A DNA stretch of 64,000 bases from Halpernia humi (GCF_900108025.1 NZ_FNUS01000002.1:62001-126000), one strand, 5' to 3'. Numbered from the stretch's first letter, positions 53,253 to 62,272 are shown. A program made the numbers and translations. Notes: generated by a model from the sequence alone, not told the origin.

Positions 53253-53546
53253 TTAAATTTTACCGATTTTCTCTTCGCTACTTTCAGCATGTAAAACAGC
53301 AAGAATAACAATTTTGTTTTCTTCAATTAAATAATAAATATGATAGGGAAATTGTTTTTGTAAAATTGTTTTCGCGGATTTATATTTTGTCTCAAAACCT
53401 TCTGGAGAGTTTAGAATTGTTAGTTTTGCTTCTTCTAATCTGTTTAAAAAATCTTCTGCTAATTTAGGATTTATGAGAAAATAATAATCCAGCGCTTCTA
53501 AAATATCATCCTCAACTCTCGGTCTGTTTTCAAAGACAAAAGTCAT
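53253..53546 (-). CDS. ParE/RelE-type toxin
   Basis: This 97-residue protein has the ParE/RelE fold pattern. An N-terminal helical part is followed by DYYFLINPKLAEDFLNRLEE, then a central strand with SPEGFETKYKSAKTILQKQFPYHIYYLIEENKI split around residue 60 (the FPYHIYY core). It is the second gene of a two-gene unit, overlapping the antitoxin gene in an ATGA. It probably acts on gyrase or on mRNA at the ribosome; which one cannot be told by eye. Confidence 0.85.
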   Translation of the reverse strand: MTFVFENRPRVEDDILEALDYYFLINPKLAEDFLNRLEEAKLTILNSPEGFETKYKSAKTILQKQFPYHIYYLIEENKIVILAVLHAESSEEKIGKI

Positions 53547-53794
53547 AAACTATATTTTTTTCTTAAATCTTTTAGCAAATCATCAAAATTCATATTATTT
53601 TTCGGATTTTCGCGGTAATCTGCCAAACGTTCTTCTACAATTTTGTTATGCCATTCTGGTATTTCAACATTTTCTTGGCTTTTTTCCTTTTCAGAAACTG
53701 AATTTTCTTTTTTATAATCCGCGCCAATAACATCTAAAAATTCTTGAAAAAAAGATTGTTTTTCGTCGGGTATTTGAACGCTGTAAGAAATCAT
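53543..53794 (-). CDS. Antitoxin of a ParE/RelE-type pair
   Basis: This 83-residue, highly charged protein has a C-terminal block EERLADYRENPKNNMNFDDL typical of the addiction-module antitoxin family (Addiction_mod component). That region usually wraps the toxin. It precedes and overlaps the toxin gene, the normal order. It probably represses its own promoter. Confidence 0.82.
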   Translation of the reverse strand: MISYSVQIPDEKQSFFQEFLDVIGADYKKENSVSEKEKSQENVEIPEWHNKIVEERLADYRENPKNNMNFDDLLKDLRKKYSL

Positions 53795-53958
53795 AGCAAA
53801 CTTATTTTATTTTAATACTATTTTAAATGAAAAAAATTCTTTCAAATAGTAATGCTAAATTAATCAATTAAATTTAAAAAACCTTTAAATGCCAAGTAGC
53901 CCACTTTTTTGATATTTTTCAAAAAATACTTTCCTTTGCAAAAAAAAACATCAAAAAA

Positions 53959-54846
53959 ATGAAAAAAATTATCGCTCTTTTCCTACTTTTTGTAGGAATT
54001 ACTGCTTTCTCACAAGAAAAACCAAAAGATTCTGCGTGGTCCATTCAAGGGCAAAATACTTTAATGCTCAACCAAGCCGCATTTTCTAATTGGATTGGCG
54101 GCGGCGCAAATAACGTCGGCTGGATTGTAGGCGCAAATTATAATTTAACCTACGAAAAAGACAAAGATCTTTGGGAAAACATCATCAATCTTGGCTACGG
54201 ACAAAATAATACAAAAGGCATCGGAACGCGCAAAACGCAAGACGTGATTGATCTTTCTACAAATTACGGAAGAAAAATTGCAGAAAGTAATTGGTATTAT
54301 TCCGTGGGCGCAAGTTTGAAAACGCAATTTGCCGCCGGCTATGAAAACGGAAATGATCCTGCAGCCGCAAAAATTTCAAATTTTATGGCACCCGGTTATG
54401 TGAATTTTGGCGTTGGCTTTACTTACAAACCAAATGAAAATTTAACCGTTTCACTTCGCCCAGCAAATGCGAGATGGACTTTCGTTTTAGATAAAGATTT
54501 GCAACAGGCAGGAAATTATGGACTAAAAAACAATGGCGATTCTTCGCTTTTTCAGTTTGGATTTTTGGGAACAGCTCAATATAAATTAAAATTAATGGAA
54601 AATATTAGTTTGATAAACAACGTATCTGTTTTCTCGAATTATTTAGACCATCCAGATCGATTAGTTTTATCTTATGGCGGCATTCTTAATATGAAAATTA
54701 ATAAATATATTTCTTCTGTAGTTACTGTGGATGTGATGTATGACCATAACCAAATCCAAAAAACACAAGTGAAACAAACTTTGGGAATTGGCATAGCATA
54801 TAATATTGACAATGGCATAAAACGCTCAAAGAACAAAATTCAATAA
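53959..54846 (+). CDS. DUF3078 outer-membrane protein
   Basis: This 295-residue protein has a signal peptide (MKKIIALFLLFVGITAFSQ) and the DUF3078 opening with NTLMLNQAAFSNWIGGGANN. Many alternating aromatic strands follow, indicating a beta-barrel. The family is widespread in Bacteroidota, and its function is not established. It is transcribed away from the toxin-antitoxin operon. Confidence 0.88.
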   Translation: MKKIIALFLLFVGITAFSQEKPKDSAWSIQGQNTLMLNQAAFSNWIGGGANNVGWIVGANYNLTYEKDKDLWENIINLGYGQNNTKGIGTRKTQDVIDLSTNYGRKIAESNWYYSVGASLKTQFAAGYENGNDPAAAKISNFMAPGYVNFGVGFTYKPNENLTVSLRPANARWTFVLDKDLQQAGNYGLKNNGDSSLFQFGFLGTAQYKLKLMENISLINNVSVFSNYLDHPDRLVLSYGGILNMKINKYISSVVTVDVMYDHNQIQKTQVKQTLGIGIAYNIDNGIKRSKNKIQ

Positions 54847-54944
54847 ATTGTAATTATAAAATTTGTTAAAGTTTGAAAACCAATATTTTGAGTTGTTTTT
54901 TATTTTAACTTTACTTTACAATTAACCAATAAATTTTTTTAAAA

Positions 54945-55211
54945 ATGAAAAAATTATTAACCGCACTTTCTCTTGTTTTAGCTATAGGATTCGCAAGTGC
55001 GCAACAAACAACGCCGTCTGCTTCTAAAAAGCAAACTACGGCTGCAAAAACACCTGCAAAATCCGCCAAATCTGCCAAAAAAGCGAAGCCAGCAAGGCCA
55101 GCAACAACGGCTGGAGTAAAATTGAAAAAAGACGGAACGCCAGATAAACGCTATAAAAATGCAAAACATCTAAAAAAAGATGGAACGCCAGACAAGAGAT
55201 ACAAAAAATAA
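54945..55211 (+). CDS. Small secreted Lys/Ala-rich protein with KKDGTPDKRYK repeats
   Basis: This 88-residue protein has a signal peptide (MKKLLTALSLVLAIGFASAQ), a Lys/Ala/Pro/Thr-rich linker and two copies of LKKDGTPDKRYK (60-71 and 76-87). The repeat period is 16 residues. I know the KKDGTPD-RYK word from small secreted proteins of Flavobacteriia, but no function is assigned. It is very basic, so it may bind nucleic acid, phosphate or LPS. A strong terminator follows. Confidence 0.82.
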   Translation: MKKLLTALSLVLAIGFASAQQTTPSASKKQTTAAKTPAKSAKSAKKAKPARPATTAGVKLKKDGTPDKRYKNAKHLKKDGTPDKRYKK

Positions 55212-55223
55212 AAACTGAATATT

Positions 55224-55253
55224 AAACCTTACGCCAAAAACGTAAGGTTTTTT
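55224..55253 (+). terminator. Terminator after the KKDGTPD protein
   Basis: AAACCTTACG (55224-55233) and CGTAAGGTTT (55241-55250) form a perfect 10-base stem with a 7-base loop, followed by further T residues. Confidence 0.88.
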
Positions 55254-55256
55254 CTT

Positions 55257-55264
55257 TAAATTTG
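55257..55264 (+). promoter_or_regulatory. -7 box TAAATTTG before a lipoprotein gene
   Basis: It matches TAnnTTTG and lies 4 bases after the terminator above. The ATG at 55271 is only 6 bases downstream, predicting a nearly leaderless mRNA. Confidence 0.5.
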
Positions 55265-55270
55265 TCGCTG

Positions 55271-55624
55271 ATGAAGATTTTATATTTAATTTTACTCATT
55301 GTAGTAGTCTCTTGCACAACAACTGGCGAAGAGCAATCGCGCGCGTACGTAGAAGGTAAAGTGCTTACAAATCTTCCCGCCACAAATGTTAAAATTCAGC
55401 TTGAAAGTAAGAACATTATTATTTCTGAAACAATTTTAAATTCAGATAAGACTTTTACACTTTCCGGACCAATTCCTGGTGAAGATTTTTCTTTAAAATC
55501 CAACTTTAAAATTAAATCTTTTACTGGTAGAAGTGACTTAAAAATAACCGAAGATTCTTTGTCTATCGAGTTTCCCAAAGGTGCTAATTATGAGAACGCA
55601 TTAGAATTAAAATTAGTTAAATGA
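55271..55624 (+). CDS. Small lipoprotein
   Basis: This 117-residue protein has the signal MKILYLILLIVVVSC and lipid-accepting C15. The mature part looks like a single beta-sandwich unit. The ATG at 55271 was chosen over a TTG 9 bases upstream, which would sit at the promoter. It overlaps the beta-barrel gene by 4 bases, and the two probably act together at the outer membrane. Its function is unknown. Confidence 0.78.
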   Translation: MKILYLILLIVVVSCTTTGEEQSRAYVEGKVLTNLPATNVKIQLESKNIIISETILNSDKTFTLSGPIPGEDFSLKSNFKIKSFTGRSDLKITEDSLSIEFPKGANYENALELKLVK

Positions 55625-56229
55625 AAAATTTCTATTTATTTCTAATTTTTTTTCCATTAACTTTTTTCAGTCAAAAGAAGAAAGAATTTAAAATTTATGG
55701 CTCTTTAGACGCCAAAGTTTTAATTATGAAATCTTTTGGCAATAATTTTTATAACAAAACATTGCAACCTTTGGTGGGATTTGGTTTTGGCTTAAATTTT
55801 CTCACCAATGTCAAGGATTTTGGTTTAAGCTTTAACTATTATTTTCTAAAAGCGACTGGGAAATATGATCAAACTAATATTTATGGAAGTTTGTCTGCAC
55901 CGCAAATGAATCTTTATGAGATTGATCTTTTTCATCAAAACAAATTAGGCGAAGATTTTTTAGTAGAAGAATTTGCAGGCGTTAGCGTTTATCGCGTAAA
56001 CAGTAGTTTTATTTACACTTCAAAAAATTATTCTCAAGGAAATACAGGGTTCAATTTTGGCTCAAACTTGGTTTACAATTTAGATCCAGAAGGCAAGCAA
56101 CAGGCTTTTATTGGTGGAAAATTTAATTTTTATAATGCTAAAATCATTAATGAAAACCCAGAAATCCAAAGGTTTTTCTCACGCGCCTATTTTGGCTCTC
56201 TTATTTTGGGTTATCGGTTTAATTTTTAA
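55621..56229 (+). CDS. Outer-membrane beta-barrel protein
   Basis: This 202-residue protein has a signal peptide cleaved near FFSQ and about eight alternating aromatic/glycine strands, such as LVGFGFGLNFL, ending in the typical C-terminal GYRFNF with terminal phenylalanine. It is coupled to the lipoprotein gene upstream. It could be a small porin-like or structural barrel. Confidence 0.8.
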   Translation: MKNFYLFLIFFPLTFFSQKKKEFKIYGSLDAKVLIMKSFGNNFYNKTLQPLVGFGFGLNFLTNVKDFGLSFNYYFLKATGKYDQTNIYGSLSAPQMNLYEIDLFHQNKLGEDFLVEEFAGVSVYRVNSSFIYTSKNYSQGNTGFNFGSNLVYNLDPEGKQQAFIGGKFNFYNAKIINENPEIQRFFSRAYFGSLILGYRFNF

Positions 56230-56237
56230 AAAATTTT

Positions 56238-56318
56238 GGGCAGCATTTCCGCGCTCCGTTCCCGCTTTTTTGCTCGTCGTTCCTCCTCACAAAAAGAGCT
56301 CCACTCAGCACGGGCTGC
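56238..56318 (+). repeat. GC-rich dispersed intergenic repeat, second copy
   Basis: This 81-base block begins GGGCAGCATTTCCGCGCTCC and ends CGGGCTGC, with an internal T-run/A-run hairpin (CTTTTTTG against CAAAAAGAG). Its base composition differs sharply from the flanks. The layout matches the element at 4404-4499. It follows the barrel gene by 8 bases. Confidence 0.65.
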
Positions 56319-56412
56319 AAAGTATCGCATCAAACAAAATTTTTATCAAAACAAAATAATTTTGTTTCTCAAATATTAAAATATTTTAATCTAAACACCG
56401 TATTTTTGTATA

Positions 56413-57924
56413 ATGATAGGTGAAAGTATTAAAAAATATTTAGCAATAATTTGGGCAAAAAACCAAGTAAAAAAATCGCAAGATTTTAAATTAAATGCTG
56501 TTGAAAACCAAGAAAAATTGCTTTTAAATTTAATAAAAACCGCAGAAAAAACACTTTTCGGGCGAGAACACCAATTTGAAAATATAAAAAACATTCAAGA
56601 TTTTCAAAACCAAGTTCCAATCGCAGATTACGAAGATTTAAAACCTTACATAGAAAGAATTAAAAAAGGACAAGCCAATATTTTGTGGACGGGAAATCCG
56701 GAATATTTTGCAAAAACTTCTGGTACCACTTCTGGCAGCAAATATATCCCGATTTCAAAAGAAGGAATGCCGTATCAAACTGGCGCGGCGAAAAGTATGC
56801 TCTTTCATTATATCGCTCAAAAAAATAATGCAGATTTTGTAAACGGAAAAATGATTTTCTTGCAAGGAAGCCCAAAATTAGAAGAAAAATTCGGTATAAA
56901 AACTGGCAGACTTTCGGGAATTGTGGCACATCATATTCCAAATTATTTGCAGAAAAACCGCCTTCCAACATTTAAAACCAATGAAATTGAAGATTGGGAA
57001 ACTAAAGTTGATGAAATAGTAAAGGAAACCGAAAAAGAAAATATGACTTTAATTTCGGGAATTCCGCCGTGGCTCATTATGTATTTTGAAAAATTAATAG
57101 AAAGAAACGGTAAAAAAATTACTCAACTTTTTCCTAATTTACAACTAATCATTACCGGCGGCGTCAATTATGAACCTTACCGCGAAAAAATGGAAAATCT
57201 TCTCGGTGGAAAAGTAGATATTTTACAAACATTTCCCGCAAGTGAAGGTTTTTTCGCCTTCCAAGACGACTTTAAAAAAGATGGTTTATTGCTCCAAACC
57301 AATCACGGGATTTTTTACGAATTTATTCCTTTAGAATTTTACGGCAAAAAAGATGCACCCAGATTGACTTTAAAAGACATTGAACTTAATAAAGATTATG
57401 CTTTAATTTTAAGTACAAATTCTGGTTTGTGGGCATATTCTATTGGTGATGTGGTAAGATTTATTTCAAAAAATCCGTATCGTATTTTAGTGAGCGGCAG
57501 AACCAAACATTACACTTCTGCTTTTGGTGAACATGTGATTGCGTTTGAAGTAGAAGAAGCGATGAAAGCAACGGTGGAAAAACATTCTGCGCAGATTACA
57601 GAGTTTCATTTAGCACCACAAGTCACGCCAAAAAACGGTGAGTTGCCGTTTCACGAATGGTTTGTAGAATTTGAAAAAGAACCAGAAAACCCCGAATTAT
57701 TTAAAAAAACTTTAGACGAAGAAATGCGAAAACGCAATTCTTATTACGACGATTTAATTTCTGGTAATATTTTGCAACCTCTGAAAATCATTAAATTAAA
57801 TAAAAACGCCTTCCAAGATTACGCAAAATCTGAAGGCAAATTAGGCGGGCAAAATAAAATTCCGCGTTTGGCAAATGATAGAAAAATTGCAGACTTTTTG
57901 GAAAAATTAAAAGCGAAAAATTAA
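56413..57924 (+). CDS. GH3-like acyl-adenylating protein
   Basis: This 503-residue member of the GH3 family has the ATP-binding motif KTSGTTSGSKYIPIS (about 97-111) and a later YSIGDVVRFI segment. Plant GH3 enzymes join amino acids to hormones through acyl adenylates; bacterial members are presumed to use the same chemistry on unknown acids. No partner gene is adjacent. Confidence 0.88.
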   Translation: MIGESIKKYLAIIWAKNQVKKSQDFKLNAVENQEKLLLNLIKTAEKTLFGREHQFENIKNIQDFQNQVPIADYEDLKPYIERIKKGQANILWTGNPEYFAKTSGTTSGSKYIPISKEGMPYQTGAAKSMLFHYIAQKNNADFVNGKMIFLQGSPKLEEKFGIKTGRLSGIVAHHIPNYLQKNRLPTFKTNEIEDWETKVDEIVKETEKENMTLISGIPPWLIMYFEKLIERNGKKITQLFPNLQLIITGGVNYEPYREKMENLLGGKVDILQTFPASEGFFAFQDDFKKDGLLLQTNHGIFYEFIPLEFYGKKDAPRLTLKDIELNKDYALILSTNSGLWAYSIGDVVRFISKNPYRILVSGRTKHYTSAFGEHVIAFEVEEAMKATVEKHSAQITEFHLAPQVTPKNGELPFHEWFVEFEKEPENPELFKKTLDEEMRKRNSYYDDLISGNILQPLKIIKLNKNAFQDYAKSEGKLGGQNKIPRLANDRKIADFLEKLKAKN

Positions 57925-57972
57925 CCTTAAATTTGTAAATAAGATAAAATTATTAAAATTAATTTCTAAAAT

Positions 57973-59232
57973 ATGACTCCAAATTTCAGCGCCGAATGGC
58001 AAGAAAAACTTCAAACCAGATTTCTAAATTATGTAAAAATATTTTCTACAAGCGACCCAGAAAGTGAGAGCACGCCTTCCACAGAAAGGCAGTGGGAGAT
58101 TGCAAACTATATTTTTAAAGAATTGAAAGACTTAGGTTTAGAAGATGTTTCTTTGGATGAAAACGGATACATTTATGCTTATGTGCCATCAAATTTAGAA
58201 AATGATGACGAGCCAACTGTTGGTTTTATAGCGCATTACGACACTTCTCCAGATTTTAGTGGGGAAAATGTGAACCCACAAATTTGGACAAATTATGAGG
58301 GTGGAAATTTAGTTTTAAATAAGAATACAAATTTTACTTTATCGCCCGAAAAATTTCCGATTTTGAAACAATACATCGGCGAAACTTTAATCACAACCGA
58401 CGGAACAACACTTTTAGGTGCAGATGACAAAGCGGGTTTAGCAGAAATTGTAACCGCAGCAGAATTTTTATTAGCACATCCCGAAATTAAAAGAAGCAGA
58501 ATTGCTATTGGTTTTACACCAGATGAAGAAATTGGGCGTGGCGCACATAAATTTGATGTGAAAAAATTTGGCGCAGAATGGGCTTACACAATGGATGGAA
58601 GCGAAGTGGGCGAGTTAGAATTTGAAAATTTCAATGCTGCACAAGCGGTCGTAAATATTCACGGATTGAGTGTTCATCCCGGTTATGCTTTTGGTAAAAT
58701 GGTAAATGCAAGTCTTTTGGCGGCAGAATTTGTTCAAATGCTTCCTGAAAATGAAACGCCTGCAACCACAAAAGGTTTTGACGGATTTTTCCATTTAACA
58801 GATTTAAAATCTGATGTTTCGGAAGCTAAAATTCAATACATTATTCGAGATCACGATGCTGATAAATTTGAAAATCGTAAAACATTAATTGCTGAAAAAG
58901 TAAAAGAATTTAATCAAAAATACGGAGAGAATACCGCTGAAATTGAGATTAAAGAACAATACAGAAACATGAAACAGCAATTTGAAGGTAAAATGCACAT
59001 TGTTGATATTGCGGAACAGGCGATGAAAGATGCAGAAATTAAACCTTTAATTAAAGCCATTCGCGGCGGAACCGACGGTGCACAATTGTCTTATATGGGA
59101 TTACCTTGTCCAAATATTTTTGCAGGCGGCCTTAATTTTCACGGACCATACGAATTTGTTTCTGTAGAAAGTATGGTGAAAGCGGTGAAAGTGATTTTAA
59201 ATATTGCGCAGGCGAAGAAAAAGCAGAATTAA
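57973..59232 (+). CDS. pepT: Peptidase T
   Basis: This 419-residue M20B metallopeptidase has the zinc-binding segments VGFIAHYDTSPDFSG and LGADDKAGLAEI, the catalytic glutamates in TPDEEIGRG, and a dimerisation domain with INIHGLSVHPG-like text. It removes the N-terminal residue of tripeptides in the cytoplasm. Length and motifs are standard. A palindromic repeat follows. Confidence 0.96.
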   Translation: MTPNFSAEWQEKLQTRFLNYVKIFSTSDPESESTPSTERQWEIANYIFKELKDLGLEDVSLDENGYIYAYVPSNLENDDEPTVGFIAHYDTSPDFSGENVNPQIWTNYEGGNLVLNKNTNFTLSPEKFPILKQYIGETLITTDGTTLLGADDKAGLAEIVTAAEFLLAHPEIKRSRIAIGFTPDEEIGRGAHKFDVKKFGAEWAYTMDGSEVGELEFENFNAAQAVVNIHGLSVHPGYAFGKMVNASLLAAEFVQMLPENETPATTKGFDGFFHLTDLKSDVSEAKIQYIIRDHDADKFENRKTLIAEKVKEFNQKYGENTAEIEIKEQYRNMKQQFEGKMHIVDIAEQAMKDAEIKPLIKAIRGGTDGAQLSYMGLPCPNIFAGGLNFHGPYEFVSVESMVKAVKVILNIAQAKKKQN

Positions 59233-59258
59233 TTTTTTATCTAGTCTGAAATAATATT

Positions 59259-59291
59259 AAACCTTCAAGGTTTTTAAAACCTTGAAGGTTT
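59259..59291 (+). repeat. Inverted repeat AAACCTTCAAGGTTTT
   Basis: Arms 59259-59274 and 59276-59291 are perfectly complementary around one base. It lies between the convergent pepT and thiL genes and may terminate both. It belongs to the family at 5040-5076 and 25014-25032. Confidence 0.78.
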
Positions 59292-59330
59292 GATTGAAAA
59301 AACTTTTGTCAAAGTTTTAAAAAAATTATT

Positions 59331-60374
59331 TTAAAACGCCTTCCAACCTTGTGCTGTTAAAGCAACCAATTCATTGCTTCCGCTAGCGACCAAAAAGTTA
59401 CCTTGCTCTAAATCTACAGCGTGACCAATAATTGAGAAATCTGGATTATTTTTAATTTTTTCAAAATCTGCAGGAGAGATTGTGAACAATAATTCGTAAT
59501 CTTCACCGCCGTTTAAAGCGCACATTGTTGGGTTCAGATTAAGTTCATTAGCAGTTGTAATCGTTAAAGGATCGAGCGGTAATTTATTTTCATACACATG
59601 AAATCCCACTTGGCTTTTTTCTGATAAATGTAAAATTTCAGACGCTAAACCATCAGAAATATCAATCATAGAAGTCGGTTTAATATCTAAATCTTCTAAA
59701 ATTGTCTTGATGTCTGTTCTGGCTTCAGGTTTTAATTGGCGTTCCAAAATATAATCATAACCTTCCATTTCTGGCTGCATATTTGGATCAGCAAGAAAAA
59801 CGGCATGTTCTCTTTCTAAAATTTGCAAGCCAGTGTATGCGCCGCCTAAATCACCCGTTACAACTAGTAAATCATTGGCTTTGGCTCCATTTCTTTGCAC
59901 AATATTTTCTGAATTTTCCAGACCAATTGCAGTAATTGTAAGCACCAAGCCCGCTTGCGAACTTGTGGTATCGCCGCCGACTAAATCTACTTTATATTTT
60001 TTGCACGCCAAAGAAATGCCCAAATAAATTTCTTCTAAAGCCTCTACAGGAAAACGATTGGAAACAGCTAATGAAACTAAAATCTGCGTGGGAACGGCGT
60101 TCATCGCAGCAATATCACTTAAATTTACAACAACTGCTTTGTAACCCAAATGTTTCAGCGGCACATATCCTAAATTAAAATGAACACCTTCTGCCAAAGT
60201 ATCGGTAGAAATCACTACTTTTTTACCATCAGGGTTAATCACCGCAGCATCGTCTCCAACAGAAATTTCGGTAGATTCATTTTTAAAACTAAAATTTTCG
60301 GTAAGATGTTTTATGAGGCCAAATTCTCCATATTTCGAAATCGGCGTTAATTGTGTTGATTGGTCTTCTAACAT
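59331..60374 (-). CDS. thiL: Thiamine-monophosphate kinase
   Basis: This 347-residue ThiL has GDDAAVI near the N-terminus, VGGDTTSSQAGLVLT, VTGDLGGAY and MIDISDGLASE, the conserved acidic Mg-ATP motifs. It phosphorylates thiamine monophosphate to thiamine pyrophosphate. It is 16 bases downstream of the thioesterase gene in the same direction. Confidence 0.95.
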   Translation of the reverse strand: MLEDQSTQLTPISKYGEFGLIKHLTENFSFKNESTEISVGDDAAVINPDGKKVVISTDTLAEGVHFNLGYVPLKHLGYKAVVVNLSDIAAMNAVPTQILVSLAVSNRFPVEALEEIYLGISLACKKYKVDLVGGDTTSSQAGLVLTITAIGLENSENIVQRNGAKANDLLVVTGDLGGAYTGLQILEREHAVFLADPNMQPEMEGYDYILERQLKPEARTDIKTILEDLDIKPTSMIDISDGLASEILHLSEKSQVGFHVYENKLPLDPLTITTANELNLNPTMCALNGGEDYELLFTISPADFEKIKNNPDFSIIGHAVDLEQGNFLVASGSNELVALTAQGWKAF

Positions 60375-60390
60375 TTTTCTTTATTTTTAA

Positions 60391-60927
60391 TTATTCAGAA
60401 TCTACTTCTTTGTTTTTTCGCCAAGTGAAAGTGTTTCTTTTATGAAACGCTTCCACGTTTTCTGGTTTAAACGGTAAATTTCTTAAATCTTCTTTGGTTA
60501 AAATTTTGCAATTTTCATCTTTGAAAGCATCCATTACTTCTAAAATATCATCGGGTGGTGTGGTCGCCTTTCGCAGCATTGTATCTATCCAAACACCAGT
60601 GGCTTCGGCGGTGGCGCAATGTGTTCCGTCTGGTAAATAAAATTTATGTAGAAATTGGTAAATACTTGCGTCTTCGGAAGAGCCAGAAACTTCTAAACTC
60701 ACAAACACCGTTTGGTCTGCGAAAATTTCCTTAAAAAAAGAATAACGTTCATGCAGAATTACCGGCCCAATGCCCCAACGTGAAAGTTGCACTAAACCAA
60801 TCTTTTGTTGGTTCATAAAAGCCATTCTGGTTTGGGCGCAATATTCTACATAACTGGAATTGGCGAGGTGTCGGTTCGCATCAATATCGCTCCAGCGAAC
60901 CTCGAATTTATAATGAAAAATAGACAT
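60391..60927 (-). CDS. Acyl-CoA thioesterase, 4HBT hot-dog fold
   Basis: This 178-residue hot-dog protein starts FHYKFEVRWSDIDANRHLAN, which carries the D-x-N-x-H-type active region of 4-hydroxybenzoyl-CoA-thioesterase-like enzymes, and continues with NSSYVEYCAQTRMAF. It hydrolyses acyl-CoA esters; chain preference is unknown. It probably shares a transcript with thiL. Confidence 0.88.
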   Translation of the reverse strand: MSIFHYKFEVRWSDIDANRHLANSSYVEYCAQTRMAFMNQQKIGLVQLSRWGIGPVILHERYSFFKEIFADQTVFVSLEVSGSSEDASIYQFLHKFYLPDGTHCATAEATGVWIDTMLRKATTPPDDILEVMDAFKDENCKILTKEDLRNLPFKPENVEAFHKRNTFTWRKNKEVDSE

Positions 60928-60948
60928 AATTTTAATTAAATTTTAGCC

Positions 60949-60956
60949 CAAATTTA
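60949..60956 (-). promoter_or_regulatory. Candidate -7 box TAAATTTG (minus strand)
   Basis: On the minus strand TAAATTTG lies 21 bases before the thioesterase ATG. The -33 element is not clear. Confidence 0.4.
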
Positions 60957-61009
60957 CGCATTTCGAGTGGCGTAGAAAAATTGTAATTTTAACGAAATAA
61001 TTTTTAGAA

Positions 61010-62230
61010 ATGCAAGAACGATCGAGAAAGAAAGTAATAATTATTGGCGGTGGTGCGGCAGGTTTTTTTTGTGCCGCCAATTTAGATGAAGAAAAATTTG
61101 AAGTTCTTATTTTAGAACAAAATTCTGACGTTTTACAAAAAGTAAAAATTTCTGGAGGCGGCAGATGCAACGTGTCGCACGCGTGTTTCGATCCGCAAGA
61201 ATTGGTTGGTTTTTATCCACGTGGGAATAAAGAATTGCGAAGTGTTTTCAGCAGGTTTCAGCCAGGAGATATGATGGAATGGCTTCAAAATAAAAATGTG
61301 GAACTCAAAATTGAAGAAGATAATCGCATTTTTCCGATGAGTAATTCTTCTTCAAGCATCATCAATTGTTTCATCAATGAAATTCAAAATAAAAAATTTG
61401 AAGTAAAAACCCAGCAAAGTGTTCAGAAAATTATTTTTGAAAATGAACAGTTTTTAATTAAAACAAAAACTAACGAATTTAAGGCTGATTTTCTGGTTTT
61501 TACCTCGGGAAGTGCGCCAAAATCTTTGAAAATTTTAGAAGAACTTAATTTTAAAATTATTCCGCCAGTTCCGTCACTTTTTACTTTTAATATTAAAGAT
61601 GAGGCGCTGAAAGATTTAATGGGAACTTCATTTTTAAACGCAGAAGTCTCTATTCCTGCTTTAAAAATGGAAGAATCGGGACCGATGTTGATTACACATT
61701 GGGGACTTTCTGGACCCGCAATTTTAAAAATATCTGCTTGGAAAGCACTTGAGTTAGCAAAATTAAAATATCAGTTTGAAATTTGCGTTAATTTTTTAGG
61801 AATAGATGAAGAAACTGCCGAAAATGTTTTTAAAAATTTTAAAGAAAATAATCCCAAAAAAGCCATCGGAACATCGAAAATATTTGAAATTACAACCCGT
61901 TTTTGGCATCGGGTTTTGTGGTTGAGCAAAATAAATTTAGATAAAAACATTTCGCAAATCAGTAAAGTTGAGGTTCAAAATCTAATTCAAAATCTTTGTG
62001 GAAGAACAATGAAAGTGACTGGCAAATCGACTTACAAAGATGAATTTGTAACTGCAGGCGGCGTATATTTAAAGGAAATTAATTTTAAAACCATGGAAAG
62101 CAAAAAGCACAAAAACTTTTATTTGGCGGGCGAAGTTTTGAATATTGATGCCGTAACGGGCGGTTTTAATTTTCAAGCGTGTTGGAGCGAAGCGTGGATT
62201 ATTGCAGAATCTTTAAATCAAAAATTTTAA
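61010..62230 (+). CDS. YhiN/HI0933-like FAD-dependent oxidoreductase
   Basis: This 406-residue flavoprotein has the dinucleotide-binding start KVIIIGGGAAGFFCAANL, the family motif KVKISGGGRCNVSHA and the C-terminal FAD block NIDAVTGGFNFQACWSEAW. The HI0933/YhiN family is widespread, and its substrate is unsettled, although some members are annotated as aminoacetone oxidases. It is transcribed divergently from the thioesterase. Confidence 0.92.
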   Translation: MQERSRKKVIIIGGGAAGFFCAANLDEEKFEVLILEQNSDVLQKVKISGGGRCNVSHACFDPQELVGFYPRGNKELRSVFSRFQPGDMMEWLQNKNVELKIEEDNRIFPMSNSSSSIINCFINEIQNKKFEVKTQQSVQKIIFENEQFLIKTKTNEFKADFLVFTSGSAPKSLKILEELNFKIIPPVPSLFTFNIKDEALKDLMGTSFLNAEVSIPALKMEESGPMLITHWGLSGPAILKISAWKALELAKLKYQFEICVNFLGIDEETAENVFKNFKENNPKKAIGTSKIFEITTRFWHRVLWLSKINLDKNISQISKVEVQNLIQNLCGRTMKVTGKSTYKDEFVTAGGVYLKEINFKTMESKKHKNFYLAGEVLNIDAVTGGFNFQACWSEAWIIAESLNQKF

Positions 62231-62241
62231 AAGAGAAACAA

Positions 62242-62272
62242 TTGCACGCCATTTTAAAAACTTTTATATTTG
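62242..62272 (+). promoter_or_regulatory. Promoter with TTG and TATATTTG boxes
   Basis: TTG at 62242-62244 and TATATTTG at 62265-62272 are 20 bases apart, and the ATG of the lipoprotein gene follows at 62285. Confidence 0.6.
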
